Source: Aliiroseovarius sediminilitoris
GTDB taxonomy: Bacteria > Pseudomonadota > Alphaproteobacteria > Rhodobacterales > Rhodobacteraceae
Assembly (NCBI RefSeq): GCF_900109955.1
Contig: NZ_FOJB01000001.1
Location: 2,480,001-2,544,000, forward strand
DNA length: 64,000 nt
Direction: 5' to 3'
The position numbers were made by a program, and so were the translations under genes. Positions 8,283 through 17,760 of the stretch are shown piece by piece. Each line of letters opens with the position of its first letter. The first letter of the stretch is position 1. The notes below the pieces were generated by a model that was not told where the DNA came from, searched no databases, and saw only the letters and a program-made list of their open reading frames with translations.

Positions 8283-8900
8283 CGGTGTAATGTCGCCCTT
8301 TTTTCGACGCAAACGCCAGTAGAGCAGTGCAATGCCAATCAGCAGTGCGGGGATGACCACCATCGCGACAAGTGCAAGATGGTTCCAGAACCATGGCAAA
8401 ACAGAGACATCGTGCCCCAAACGATAGGCCAGGGTGGCCCACCCCCCGACCCAAAGCGCCGCACCGAACAGGTTGGCCCCAAGAAACGTCGCCCAGTGCA
8501 TTTCGGTCGATCCAGCAACAAGCCCGTTGATTTGCCGCAAGAGCGGCACAAAGCGTGCTGCGATGACCATGAGCGGCCCGTATTTCGCGGTCACTGCTTC
8601 GGCCTCTACATATTTTTCATGTGTAATCCCGATGCGACCGCCATAGCGAAGAATGACGGCCTTGCCGTATCTGCGGCCGATCAGATAGCCGATATTGTCG
8701 CCGAGCACCGCTGCGACATAGGCCGCGATCACGACGTGCCAAATATTGAGTTTGCCTGCACCCGCAGCGGCCGAAGACGCGATCAACGCGCTTTCCCCCG
8801 GCAAGGGAAGCCCCAGTGTTTCCAAAGTGATCGAGAGGAATAGCGCGATGACCCCATATTGCTCGACAAGCGTGAGAAGATGATCCTTGATCCACAGCAT
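8277..8900 (-). CDS. DedA family membrane protein
   Basis: A 207-residue SNARE-associated/DedA (VTT) protein. This family is needed for membrane lipid recycling and proton-motive-force homeostasis. Recognisable blocks are ETLGLPLPGES (residues 27-37), GDNIGYLIGR (66-75) and the signature RFVPLLRQINGLVAGSTEM (114-132), followed by two C-terminal hydrophobic helices. Its ATG shares one base with the stop of the DUF502 gene, so the two are translationally coupled. The same block holds DUF202, MscS and MprF genes. Confidence 0.9.
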   Translation of the reverse strand: MLWIKDHLLTLVEQYGVIALFLSITLETLGLPLPGESALIASSAAAGAGKLNIWHVVIAAYVAAVLGDNIGYLIGRRYGKAVILRYGGRIGITHEKYVEAEAVTAKYGPLMVIAARFVPLLRQINGLVAGSTEMHWATFLGANLFGAALWVGGWATLAYRLGHDVSVLPWFWNHLALVAMVVIPALLIGIALLYWRLRRKKGDITPM

Positions 8901-9607
8901 CAGGTACTCGCATCCGCAATGTTACTACGCTCCGCGCGCGGCAGTCCCCCATCTCCGTCCTCGGGCATCAGCGCCCCGAGCGAGAAATAGATTTTCATCA
9001 GATCATCGGCGTCCATTCCGGGGACAGGGCTCACCGCGTCCTCGGCCACGAATACCAGACCGCCCGACATCGGCACCGGTGACGTCGGCAAATAGACCAG
9101 CTGCCGCCGCTTGCCCTCGACAACATACACCTCGCGCGTGGTCAGAAGCGCCAGCACCTCTGCCCCTTCTTCACCACCAAAGCGGCACATAACCACCGAC
9201 ATGCTCTTGAACTCGTCCTTGTTGTCCGCGTTCAGCATGCGCACCACCTGGCTGACGGGCTTGTAGATCGAGCGCACCAGAGGGACCCGCGAAAACAGCG
9301 CGTCGATCCACGTGTCAAGCTGGCGTTTCGCCTGTGCCTTGACCAGAACGCCGAGCGCCCAGACACCCACAAGCGCGATGGCAAGGCCAAGCCAGAAGGC
9401 GATTGTCTGGTGGCCGGGCCCGATCAGGCTCGATCCTCCGGATGTCAGAATATCTCCCAAAACACTGCCCGGACCCAGCGCGCCGCGCAGCTTTGCCACG
9501 ATCCACTCGATGATGAGAAAGGTCAGGATAACCGGAAGCAAGACGAAAAGGCCCGTCAGAAACGCGCTCGCGATGCCTTTTTGCCAAACGTAGCCTAATG
9601 GATTCAT
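8900..9607 (-). CDS. DUF502 family membrane protein
   Basis: A 235-residue protein with two N-terminal transmembrane segments (about 14-33 and 65-88). A conserved soluble part holds the family blocks PLVRSIYKPVSQV (residues 129-141), LPTSPVPMSGGLVFV and the SLGALMPED end region. Function in the family is unknown. It overlaps the DedA gene by one base (TGATG arrangement), so the pair forms a small operon read leftward. Confidence 0.85.
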   Translation of the reverse strand: MNPLGYVWQKGIASAFLTGLFVLLPVILTFLIIEWIVAKLRGALGPGSVLGDILTSGGSSLIGPGHQTIAFWLGLAIALVGVWALGVLVKAQAKRQLDTWIDALFSRVPLVRSIYKPVSQVVRMLNADNKDEFKSMSVVMCRFGGEEGAEVLALLTTREVYVVEGKRRQLVYLPTSPVPMSGGLVFVAEDAVSPVPGMDADDLMKIYFSLGALMPEDGDGGLPRAERSNIADAST

Positions 9608-9877
9608 ATCTTTTGCCTGTTCCTCATCCTGGCGCCTACCTAAATATCCCCCACGATTGAGCCGCCTTGCTCTCTTGATGGAACCCTAAAGGCGGATGGC
9701 GGTCGATACCACCCGCATCGAAGCCATTATGCGGGCTGTTATTTGCCGTCATTCAGGATCGGCCCATTGTATTGCCAGTGACAGACGTTGGCTCTGCGTC
9801 TCGCGGCGGCATTTCGCGCCGGTTAATTCGGTGTATGATAAAGACGAGCAGCAAGGAAATCCGACGGGAACCGAGAG

Positions 9878-10207
9878 ATGATCGACAAATTTCAAGACCA
9901 TGCCTCGAACGAGCGCACCTATTTGTCGTGGATCCGAACGGCCATCGCCATTGCCGGTTTCGGCATACTGATCGAAAAGCTCCCCTCTACACCAAGCAAT
10001 ACCTGGGCCGGTCTTTCACTGGTTGTTCTGAGCGCCGCGCTTGTTCTTCTCGCCTCTCTGCGGTTTCTGGTGATCCGCAAGCAGATCACGCAGGAACATC
10101 TGGATCGCACCTCATTCGGTCGCATCGAGGTTCTATTTGCCGCCATGCTGGCGCTTCTATTGCTGACCGTCTTTGTCTTTCTTCTGGGCCTTGTCAGAAC
10201 CGGCTAG
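9878..10207 (+). CDS. DUF202 (YidH-like) small membrane protein
   Basis: A 109-residue protein with the DUF202 signature SNERTYLSWIRTAIAIAGFG (residues 10-29) and three hydrophobic segments. Family members are small inner-membrane proteins of unknown function. The first 17 codons of its 3' end overlap the end of the convergent MscS gene by 51 bases. A GGGAACCGAGAG stretch lies before the ATG as a weak ribosome site. Confidence 0.85.
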   Translation: MIDKFQDHASNERTYLSWIRTAIAIAGFGILIEKLPSTPSNTWAGLSLVVLSAALVLLASLRFLVIRKQITQEHLDRTSFGRIEVLFAAMLALLLLTVFVFLLGLVRTG

Positions 10208-11056
10208 CGCAGGAAGCGATTTCACGATGACGTTCTGATAGGCGAAGGGAATTTCGATCCCCTCAGCGTCGAAGCGTTTCTTGATGGCTTCGGTGAGGTC
10301 GTACTTCACGGTGGCCGCAATCGCGGGATCAGCACACCAGACCCGCAAACTCAGATCGACGCTGGATGTATTGAGCAGCAGAACCGGGCAGCCGACGACC
10401 TCCTCGATGTCCGCATGCGCCTCGGCCAGTTCCAGGGCGATGGCTCGCGCCCTGTCGATATCCGCGTCATAGCTGATCGAGAACGGCACAATCGCCATCA
10501 CGCGCGGATGCACCGCTGTCAGGTTGACCATGACCGTGTTGGAAATCACCGAGTTGGAAATGATCACGCGCCGGTTGTCGAACGTCTGCAACACGGTATA
10601 GCCCAGCGAAACATCCTCGACGATTCCTGTTTCCAACCCCGTCGGCGCATTGATCTGGATCCGGTCGCCAAGTCTGAACGGCCGGTAGAAGATCAGGCTT
10701 AGCCCGGCCACGAAATTGGCAAGCGTGGATTGTGCAGCGAGGCCGATGACAATGGAGGCGACCGATACGCTGGCCAGAAGCGCTGTGCTGAGGCGATCCA
10801 GCGCCGGAATCATATGCGCATAGAACATCAGGATCACGACCCAGACGAACACACTTGCCACCTTTGACAGAAATGACGCGGCCATGCGGTCGATCCGCTG
10901 GTCCCGGTCACGTTCCATGACCAACCGGATCGCCCGGCGCAGAATCCACGACAAAATCAGCCCGCCGACCCAGAACAGGACCGCAAGGATCAACGCCCCG
11001 GACCAGGTATCAGGTTGAATCTTCGCCATCCAGGACTGCAACGTCTGCCAATTCAT
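10157..11056 (-). CDS. MscS-type mechanosensitive ion channel
   Basis: A 299-residue channel that would open under membrane tension to release osmolytes. Three N-terminal membrane helices precede the pore-lining helix (about residues 88-125, rich in Gly and Ala with SIVIGLAAQSTLANFVAG). The conserved beta domain follows with PFRLGDRI and the DNRRVIISNSVI block. A short charged tail ends the protein. Its 3' end overlaps the DUF202 gene tail to tail. The CorA gene starts 56 bases away in the opposite direction, so the two share a compact divergent promoter region. Confidence 0.93.
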   Translation of the reverse strand: MNWQTLQSWMAKIQPDTWSGALILAVLFWVGGLILSWILRRAIRLVMERDRDQRIDRMAASFLSKVASVFVWVVILMFYAHMIPALDRLSTALLASVSVASIVIGLAAQSTLANFVAGLSLIFYRPFRLGDRIQINAPTGLETGIVEDVSLGYTVLQTFDNRRVIISNSVISNTVMVNLTAVHPRVMAIVPFSISYDADIDRARAIALELAEAHADIEEVVGCPVLLLNTSSVDLSLRVWCADPAIAATVKYDLTEAIKKRFDAEGIEIPFAYQNVIVKSLPALAGSDKAQKKDKDGQQ

Positions 11057-11112
11057 GCGGCGCCTCCACCTGCACTATTGACCAAACACAGGCTTTTGAA
11101 AACACTGGTGAA

Positions 11113-12240
11113 ATGAAAACACCCATCCACAGGAACAAACTGTTCAGCGCGCTTCGCGACGTTCAGGACCGCAGAAATACACGGCGATCGTTTGGAATCG
11201 GGACCTCTCCGGTGGCTATCGAGCCGCCCGGGGATGCGGCCGAGACCACTGTTGCGTGGCACAGCTACGGGACGGATGGCTATAGCGTCGAGGCGTCCGA
11301 ACCCGCACCGGGTGACGACCGGTTGCTGTGGATCGACATCTGCGGGCTGCGGGATCACGCGCGGATCGCGGAAGTCGCGGCTTCCTGTGGTCTGAGCGAC
11401 CTTGCCATTGCCGACCTGTTCCATGTCGATCAAAGAGCCCACACCGATAGCGACGGCGATCTGGTCCTGACTGTGCTGCGGATGCCGGTCGCCGGGCCGC
11501 CGTTTGAGGCGGACCAGATCACGCTGGTCCTTGGCGCCGGCTTCGTTCTGACGATCCGTGAAGGCCCCCGCGACTGTTTGGGCAGTGTCCGCAAGCGGCT
11601 TGCGGGCGGCACCGGACGCATCCGCACCTCTAGCGGCTATCTGTTCTATGCCCTGATCGACGCCATCGTGGACACCTATTTTCCGATCCTGGAACGCTAC
11701 GGCGATCTGGTCGAAGGGCTGGAACAGCGGATCCTCGCGTCGCCTGGCGACGACGCCATGCGCGATATCCATCTGCTGAAACGCGAGCTTCTGGACATAC
11801 GGCACGCGCTCTGGCCGATGCGCGAGGCGCTGGCGGCGCTGCAACGGGACGACACACCGCAGATCGACGAGCCAGTGCTCCCCTTCCTCAGGGATTGTTC
11901 GGATCATGCCTTTCAGTTGCTCGACATGGTCGAGGTCTATCGCGAAACGGCGCAGGGGCTTGTGGACCTGCAACTGTCGTCGCTTTCCAACCGCATGAAC
12001 GAGGTGATGAAGATGCTGACCATGATCGCCACGATCTTCATCCCAATGACCTTTATCGCGGGCCTCTATGGCATGAATTTCGACCGGGCTTCGCCCTACA
12101 ACCTGCCGGAACTCGGCTGGCGGTTCGGCTATCTCTATGCGATTGGCCTGATGGTTGTCTCGGCCTCCACGATGCTGTTCGTCTTCTGGCGGCTGGGCTG
12201 GATATTCGGCAAGAAACGGCGGTCACGAGCCGATGACTGA
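11113..12240 (+). CDS. CorA/ZntB-family divalent cation transporter
   Basis: A 375-residue protein with a long soluble N-terminal funnel domain and two C-terminal transmembrane helices. The signature YGMNF sits between them at about residue 318-322, after IATIFIPMTFIAGL. The N-terminal extension carries a distinctive LLWIDICGLRD segment. It would transport Mg2+ or export another divalent ion. The ATG lies in the short divergent region with mscS. Together with the VIT-like gene this gives two metal transporters near the kinase pair. Ion specificity cannot be read from the sequence. Confidence 0.9.
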   Translation: MKTPIHRNKLFSALRDVQDRRNTRRSFGIGTSPVAIEPPGDAAETTVAWHSYGTDGYSVEASEPAPGDDRLLWIDICGLRDHARIAEVAASCGLSDLAIADLFHVDQRAHTDSDGDLVLTVLRMPVAGPPFEADQITLVLGAGFVLTIREGPRDCLGSVRKRLAGGTGRIRTSSGYLFYALIDAIVDTYFPILERYGDLVEGLEQRILASPGDDAMRDIHLLKRELLDIRHALWPMREALAALQRDDTPQIDEPVLPFLRDCSDHAFQLLDMVEVYRETAQGLVDLQLSSLSNRMNEVMKMLTMIATIFIPMTFIAGLYGMNFDRASPYNLPELGWRFGYLYAIGLMVVSASTMLFVFWRLGWIFGKKRRSRADD

Positions 12241-12334
12241 AAAGTGACGTTACAAATCTGTATAGTCGCCGCGAAGCCAATTTTATCTGCCGACCCGACA
12301 TTTGCTCCGTAACGCATGATACGGAGCTTTCCTC

Positions 12335-13468
12335 ATGACACATCCACGATCACCCAAACGGCGCACCAGGCTGACGGCAGCACTGCTTGCGGCGACCATC
12401 GCATCGACTGGTCTCGTCTCACTGGCGCCTTCCACCGCACTTGCGGTTCCCGCAGGCGGCTATGCCGACCTGATCGAACAATTCAGTCCGGCGGTTGTTC
12501 TGGTCGAAGTCACCCAGACGGCCACACCTGCCGCCGCAGACGGCGGAATGCCCAACGAGGAGTTCTTCAAGGAATTCCAGCGGCGGTTCGGTGACAACAT
12601 GCCGCAAATGCCTCAAATACCGAACATGCCCGACCGTCAGGGCGTGGGGTCGGGCTTCATCATTTCGTCCGATGGTCTGATCGTCACCAACAATCACGTG
12701 ATTGACGGCGCAACATCCGTAACAGTCAAGTTTGCCGATGGTTCGGAACATGTTGCGACTGTCGTCGGAACCGACCCGCTGACCGACATCGCCTTGCTCG
12801 ACATCGAAGGGTCCGACCTTCCAACCGTTTCGTTCGGGTCGTCCAAGACAATGCGCGTCGGAGATGAGGTCATCGCTATGGGCAATCCCTTTGGCCTGGG
12901 CGGCACGGTCACGACCGGTATCGTTTCGGCCAAGGACCGCAACATCAATGCCGGACCGTTCGACGAATTCATCCAGACCGACGCGGCCATCAACCGGGGC
13001 AACTCTGGCGGGCCGCTCTTCAACGACCGCGGCGAGGTGATCGGTGTCAACACCGCGATCTTCTCGCCCAATGGTGCCAGCGCCGGGGTCGGTTTCGCCG
13101 TCCCCTCCGACCTGGTCTCAAAGATCGTCGCAGACCTGCAGGATGACGGCCAGATCGACCGCGGCTGGCTGGGCGTCCAGATCAAGCCGGTGAGCGAGGA
13201 AGTTGCCTCGGCTCTCGGTCTTCAGGCAGGACAGGGCACCATGATCGAAAAGGTCATGGACGGCACTCCGGCGCAAAGGGCGGGTTTGCAATCCGGCGAC
13301 ATCATCCTCAGCTTCGATGGTGCACAGATCGACGAAGCCCGCGATCTGACTCGCGCGGTTGCCGGCACTGCACCCGACACGCTTTCGAAGGTCCAGGTTC
13401 TGCGGAAAGGCGAACGCCTGACGCTGGATGTCACCCTGGCGAATCGCGCGACCGCGCAGGACGCCTGA
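12335..13468 (+). CDS. HtrA/DegP-family periplasmic serine protease
   Basis: A 377-residue trypsin-like protease for damaged envelope proteins. A signal peptide (about 1-37) precedes a linker. The catalytic triad is His121 (VTNNHVID), Asp151 (DPLTDIAL) and Ser224 (GNSGGPLF). One PDZ domain follows (about 265-370), so it is shorter than two-PDZ DegP. MprF follows 134 bases downstream on the same strand, which fits a joint envelope-stress role. The region before it contains a TGTAACGT on the minus strand that partly resembles the boxes near the kinase pair. Confidence 0.94.
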   Translation: MTHPRSPKRRTRLTAALLAATIASTGLVSLAPSTALAVPAGGYADLIEQFSPAVVLVEVTQTATPAAADGGMPNEEFFKEFQRRFGDNMPQMPQIPNMPDRQGVGSGFIISSDGLIVTNNHVIDGATSVTVKFADGSEHVATVVGTDPLTDIALLDIEGSDLPTVSFGSSKTMRVGDEVIAMGNPFGLGGTVTTGIVSAKDRNINAGPFDEFIQTDAAINRGNSGGPLFNDRGEVIGVNTAIFSPNGASAGVGFAVPSDLVSKIVADLQDDGQIDRGWLGVQIKPVSEEVASALGLQAGQGTMIEKVMDGTPAQRAGLQSGDIILSFDGAQIDEARDLTRAVAGTAPDTLSKVQVLRKGERLTLDVTLANRATAQDA

Positions 13469-13602
13469 CAGAAGCTTCGCTGCGCCTCCAGTGTCCTCGG
13501 GGTGCAGCGGAGGTCGCCACTCACGGCAGACCACCCGCCCTGGTGCCATTTGCGCCGGGGCGGGTTACACACTGATAACAAGACGCGATTCGAGGGGCCA
13601 AC

Positions 13603-16203
13603 GTGACGATTTCCGATACTTCACCACCTGCCGGCATTTGGGCGCGGATCAAGCCGGTCGCCCCCTATCTTCTGACGGCCGGATTATTCGCGCTTGGGGC
13701 TTTTGCGCTGTATCAGTTGCTGAAACCGGTGAATTTCCGGGACGTCATGGATCAGGTCCGCGGCACGCCCTGGCACATCATCGCCCTGTCGTTGCTGGCA
13801 ATGTTCGCAGGCTACGCCGCGCTGATCGGATATGACTGGTCCGCCCTGCGATATCTCGGCAAGAAGCTTCCGTTCCCGGTCATCATGACAGGCGGGTTTC
13901 TGGGCTATGCACTTGGCAACACCATCGGCGCGGGTCCGGTCACTGGCGGCGCTGTGCGCTATCGCATCTATTCGTCCCTGGGACTGACCGCCTACGACAT
14001 CGCCGCGATCGCCATATTCGGGTCCCTTGCCTTCGGGCTCGGGGCGACCATCGTCGGGTTCGGCGCGCTGGCCTATCATCCCTATGCCCTTCAATCGCTG
14101 ACCTCCATCAGCCCACAAATCCTGCGATGGATCGGAATTGTCGCGCTGGTCCTCTCTCTGGGTTTCCTCGCGGCCCTCGCCCTGCGGAAATCCGAAATCA
14201 CCCTGCGCGGCCACAGTTTCCGGACACCCTCGCTCGGCTTGCTCAGCGGGCAGTTGCTGTTCACCGCCATCGACATCCTGATGGCGGCGACCGTTCTCTA
14301 TCTTTTGCTGCCGCCCAACGACATGGGATTCGCCACCTTCCTGGCGGTCTTTGCCGCTGCGATCTTTGCAGGCGTCGCCAGTCATGTGCCAGGCGGGGTC
14401 GGGGTATTCGAGACGATCATCATCGCCGCCCTGCCCGCCTCGGTCCCAGTCGATCAGGCCGCTGCCGGCTTGCTGCTCTACCGGCTGATCTACTATCTTG
14501 TGCCTTTCGCGCTCGCTCTTGTGCTTCTGGCGCTCAGCGAATTGCGGATGGCCAGCACCAAGGTCCAGTCGCCCCGGATGCAGGCCCTCGCTCCGGTCTT
14601 CGGCGCGGTCAGCTCCGTCGTGCCGCTGGCCATGTCGGCAATGATCTTCGCCTCCGGGGTCTTTATGCTGCTTTCGGCGGTCATTCCCGCTTCCAGCGAC
14701 ATTGCCGAGGAAATGGAACTGCTCCTTCCCCTGGGCTTCGTGGAAGGTGGCGCACTGCTTTCCAGCGCCATCGGTGCGGCCTTGTTGATCATTGCCCATG
14801 GCATGTTGCGGCGCGTCGAAGGTGCATGGTGGCTTGCCGTCGGGGCGCTCGCCGCCGGGGTTGTGGCATCGCTGTTGCAGGGACTGGATTATGAGCGAGC
14901 CATCGTTCTGTTGCTGATGGTTCTCGTCCTGCTGCCATGTCGACGCGAATTCTACCGCAGCGCGCGGTTGACGCGAAACCCCCTGTCACTTCGATGGGTC
15001 CTGCTGTTGGCGTCGATCGTCATCGCGGGCATTGGCGTCTATTTCTTTGCCCACAAGGCCACGCCCTACAGCAATGAATTGTGGTGGCAATTCGCCGCCG
15101 ACCAATCCGCGCCGCGGGCCACACGCGCCGGTCTGGTCGGGGCTCTGCTCATCGGCTTGTTCGCGCTGGTGACGGCCCTGCGCCCGCCACGGGTTGTGGC
15201 CGAACTGGCGACGTCCGAGGAATTGGCGCAGGCCCGTGCAATCATTGCAACGCAGGCCAATCCGGATGCGAACTTTGCGCTGACCGGGGACAAGTCATTG
15301 CTGTTTTCCGACAGTGGCCGGTCTTTTCTGATGTATCGGGTTCAAGGGCGGTCCTGGATCGCGCTTGGCGATCCTGTGGGTGATCCGGACGAGGCGGCCC
15401 AGCTCGCATGGGAGTTCGTCGATGCCGCCAATGCCGCCAATGCCCGGCCCGTGTTCTACGAAGTCGCGGCAGATAACCTGGCGCTTTGGGCCGAGATGGG
15501 CCTGGCCATGCACAAGATGGGCGAAGAGGCCGTGGTTCCGTTGCCTGATTTCTCGCTCGAAGGCAGTCATCGCAAGAAGCTGCGCACGGCCTACAATCGC
15601 GCTGGCCGCGACGGGCTCAGCTTTGAGATGCTGAACGCCCCGGTCGACGACCCGACAATGGATGTGCTGCGCAAGATCTCGGATCAATGGCTTGCAGACA
15701 AACACGCCTCGGAAAAACAGTTCTCCGTCGGTCGTTTCGATCCCGACTATTTGCGTCGGTTTCCCATCGCTATCGTGCGCCATGACACGCGCATCGTCGC
15801 CTTTGCCAATGTCCTGACGACCGAGGCGAGGAAGACCGCGACCATAGACCTGATGCGGCACGTCGACGATGCGCCGGCTGGCCTGATGGACTATCTTTTC
15901 ACGGAATTGATGCTGCATCTAAAGACGGAGGGGTTCGCTGATTTCAGCCTTGGAATGGCACCGCTTGCCGGGCTCGAGACCCGGCGCGGCAGTCGCTGGA
16001 CGATGAAACTTGGCGCCCTTGTCTATCGTCACGGTGGGCATTTCTACAATTTCGACGGGTTGCGGAACTTCAAGGACAAGTTCGATCCCGTATGGGAACC
16101 GCGTTTTCTGGTCGCCCCGCCGCGGGCAAATATCCTGCTGATCGCGACAGACGCGGCGGCGCTGATTGCTGGCGGCATGCGCAAGGCTGTGGCGACGGGC
16201 TGA
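13603..16203 (+). CDS. mprF: MprF: aminoacyl-phosphatidylglycerol synthetase/flippase
   Basis: An 866-residue bifunctional protein. The N-terminal part (to about residue 520) has about 14 hydrophobic helices including the flippase motif ASHVPGGVGVFE (residues 264-275). The C-terminal DUF2156 domain (about 540-850) transfers an amino acid, usually lysine, from tRNA to phosphatidylglycerol; it contains LALGDPVGDP-like and RFDPDYLRRFPIA blocks. The product lowers envelope negative charge and gives resistance to cationic peptides. The start is GTG preceded by GAGGGG. It sits just after htrA, in keeping with an envelope defence cluster. Confidence 0.93.
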   Translation: MTISDTSPPAGIWARIKPVAPYLLTAGLFALGAFALYQLLKPVNFRDVMDQVRGTPWHIIALSLLAMFAGYAALIGYDWSALRYLGKKLPFPVIMTGGFLGYALGNTIGAGPVTGGAVRYRIYSSLGLTAYDIAAIAIFGSLAFGLGATIVGFGALAYHPYALQSLTSISPQILRWIGIVALVLSLGFLAALALRKSEITLRGHSFRTPSLGLLSGQLLFTAIDILMAATVLYLLLPPNDMGFATFLAVFAAAIFAGVASHVPGGVGVFETIIIAALPASVPVDQAAAGLLLYRLIYYLVPFALALVLLALSELRMASTKVQSPRMQALAPVFGAVSSVVPLAMSAMIFASGVFMLLSAVIPASSDIAEEMELLLPLGFVEGGALLSSAIGAALLIIAHGMLRRVEGAWWLAVGALAAGVVASLLQGLDYERAIVLLLMVLVLLPCRREFYRSARLTRNPLSLRWVLLLASIVIAGIGVYFFAHKATPYSNELWWQFAADQSAPRATRAGLVGALLIGLFALVTALRPPRVVAELATSEELAQARAIIATQANPDANFALTGDKSLLFSDSGRSFLMYRVQGRSWIALGDPVGDPDEAAQLAWEFVDAANAANARPVFYEVAADNLALWAEMGLAMHKMGEEAVVPLPDFSLEGSHRKKLRTAYNRAGRDGLSFEMLNAPVDDPTMDVLRKISDQWLADKHASEKQFSVGRFDPDYLRRFPIAIVRHDTRIVAFANVLTTEARKTATIDLMRHVDDAPAGLMDYLFTELMLHLKTEGFADFSLGMAPLAGLETRRGSRWTMKLGALVYRHGGHFYNFDGLRNFKDKFDPVWEPRFLVAPPRANILLIATDAAALIAGGMRKAVATG

Positions 16204-16594
16204 GAAGGTTCGCCCAAGCCGAGCCATATCATTCAAGAAGCCCGATGTTCAGCGCTTATGCTGGTCCTGTGCTGCCCTGCCAGCCGTCTCCGAGCGCCTG
16301 CACCATATTCTGCACCATGTGCCGGAAAGCCGATGGGACGTGCCGCGCGTGCTTGCTGTGGGCATCGCTTCCCCGGCCACCACGATCAACGCAGCCCTTG
16401 CCGCCGAAGGCTTGGCCGTATCCTTACCAGAAACCGCCTTGACCGCCGTGCCGCTCTACACCGTCACCGCGTCGGATCGTGCCCGCACCCTTGAAGTTTG
16501 CCGCAGCACCTACGCCCTCGCCGCCTGACAACCAATCCCTAGTGCCAACGGCAACTAGCCCCGGTTCGCGTGCACCGACGCAGCCTTGGCATTT
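16204..16594. other. region after mprF, possible gene remnant
   Basis: About 390 bases between mprF and the convergent SH3-domain gene. One plus-strand frame stays open to 16528 and encodes about 80 plausible residues ending in YALAA, but it has no credible start or ribosome site and I recognise no family. It may be the 3' remnant of a lost gene. Confidence 0.35.
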
Positions 16595-17356
16595 TTATCT
16601 GAAAACTTCGCCGGTATCTGCATTCAAATACAGGCGGTTGGCGACCGTCGCACCGCCGCAGTAAGTGAAGTAGATAGGTTGGTCGCTATGGCTGCTAGAC
16701 TTCACCCAACCGCCCATGTCGCGGAAGTCACGTTCGGTGCATCGGCGTTGCGCGATAAGAGATTGGGCCGCTTCTGCAAACGCGGTTCGGTATCGCGCGA
16801 AGTCGTCGGACCCCGCTACCAATTTTTCAATCCCCGAAGCATCCGCAGCCGGATCGGGCGGGCGAGTTTCGGATAGGTAATCCATCGACACCCATTCGGC
16901 GAACTGCCCGTCAGCAATGCCGTTCGCATCGTCGCACGCGGCGTTTCCCGTATCGACATATTCGCTTCGACCGCCGACGCAAGACGCGTCATAGGGCTGT
17001 GTGATCCGCGCCCACCCGTCGCGTTCTTCGTGCACGGTCACGCCTTCACGGAAGAACAACCGTCCAACTACACCGCAGCTTTCCGACGGGCATGTGCGGC
17101 GGTTCAACCGTTCGGAAGTAACCCAAAGCCGCTCGTCACCTTCCTGTGCAGCCCATCGGCGCTCATTCACTTCCGGCATGGCGGTTTGCGCAGTTTCCGG
17201 CGATGGCCCGGTGACGCCGATAAGGACGAAGCACCCGACGAAGGACGCCAAAGCAATCCAGCGGCTCTTGAACGGCTTAAACGGGTAGATAACCCCCGCC
17301 AACGACACGATTGACGCAAGCGCCAACACCAAAACAATAACAGAATTCCCGTCCAA
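16595..17356 (-). CDS. membrane-anchored SH3-domain protein
   Basis: A 253-residue protein of unknown function. Two N-terminal hydrophobic segments (about 5-24 and 32-50) anchor it. A bacterial SH3-type unit (about residues 76-115) starts RLNRRTCPSESCGVVG and ends DGWARIT, followed by Cys-containing loops and a helical C-terminal part ending in a YCGG-containing segment. The start is TTG with GAGGATAAGGG upstream. The neighbouring scar and tRNA suggest a variable locus, and the gene may be accessory. Confidence 0.65.
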   Translation of the reverse strand: MDGNSVIVLVLALASIVSLAGVIYPFKPFKSRWIALASFVGCFVLIGVTGPSPETAQTAMPEVNERRWAAQEGDERLWVTSERLNRRTCPSESCGVVGRLFFREGVTVHEERDGWARITQPYDASCVGGRSEYVDTGNAACDDANGIADGQFAEWVSMDYLSETRPPDPAADASGIEKLVAGSDDFARYRTAFAEAAQSLIAQRRCTERDFRDMGGWVKSSSHSDQPIYFTYCGGATVANRLYLNADTGEVFR

Positions 17357-17498
17357 GCCCTTATCCTCGTTAGCGATTCAATATTGTGACCCTAACAGGG
17401 ATAACGTGTTTGTGTGGCGTTTTGCGGGCGAAGCTGCTAAGCACCCGACTTAGCGGGGTGCTACATGCCGTCACGTCTTCGTGAGCGTTCGGAGGCCA

Positions 17499-17760
17499 AT
17501 CTGACCCCCTCAAAGCCCTGAAAATCGCATGGGTAGTTCGTGGTTAGAACTAGTTAAGCTCCAAATTATCCAATGAAATCAATGAATAATGGCGGAGACG
17601 AAGGGATTCGAACCCTCGAGACGGTTTCCCGCCTACTCCCTTAGCAGGGGAGCGCCTTCGACCACTCGGCCACGTCTCCGCCGACGCGTATATCCAAGCG
17701 AGCATGGGGAAGACAAGGTGAAACTTTCTTTCCTGCAAAAAAGTTCTCAGGGGGTCAGAT
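17499..17760. repeat. 12-bp perfect inverted repeats flanking tRNA-Ser
   Basis: ATCTGACCCCCT at 17499-17510 recurs as its exact reverse complement AGGGGGTCAGAT at 17749-17760. The pair encloses the tRNA-Ser gene. Such ends resemble terminal inverted repeats of insertion sequences, and a transposase-like fragment lies just to the right. Interpretation as an IS scar is inference; the repeat itself is directly visible. Confidence 0.5.
17590..17679 (-). tRNA. tRNA-Ser (anticodon GCU)
   Basis: Read on the minus strand, the sequence begins GGAGACGTGGCCGAGTGG and folds as a class II tRNA with a long variable arm. Its anticodon stem-loop CCCCTGCTAAGGG gives anticodon GCU. The T arm GGTTCGAATCC and the acceptor end CGTCTCCG with encoded CCA complete it. 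It is 90 nt long including CCA and would read AGC/AGU codons. Confidence 0.96.
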
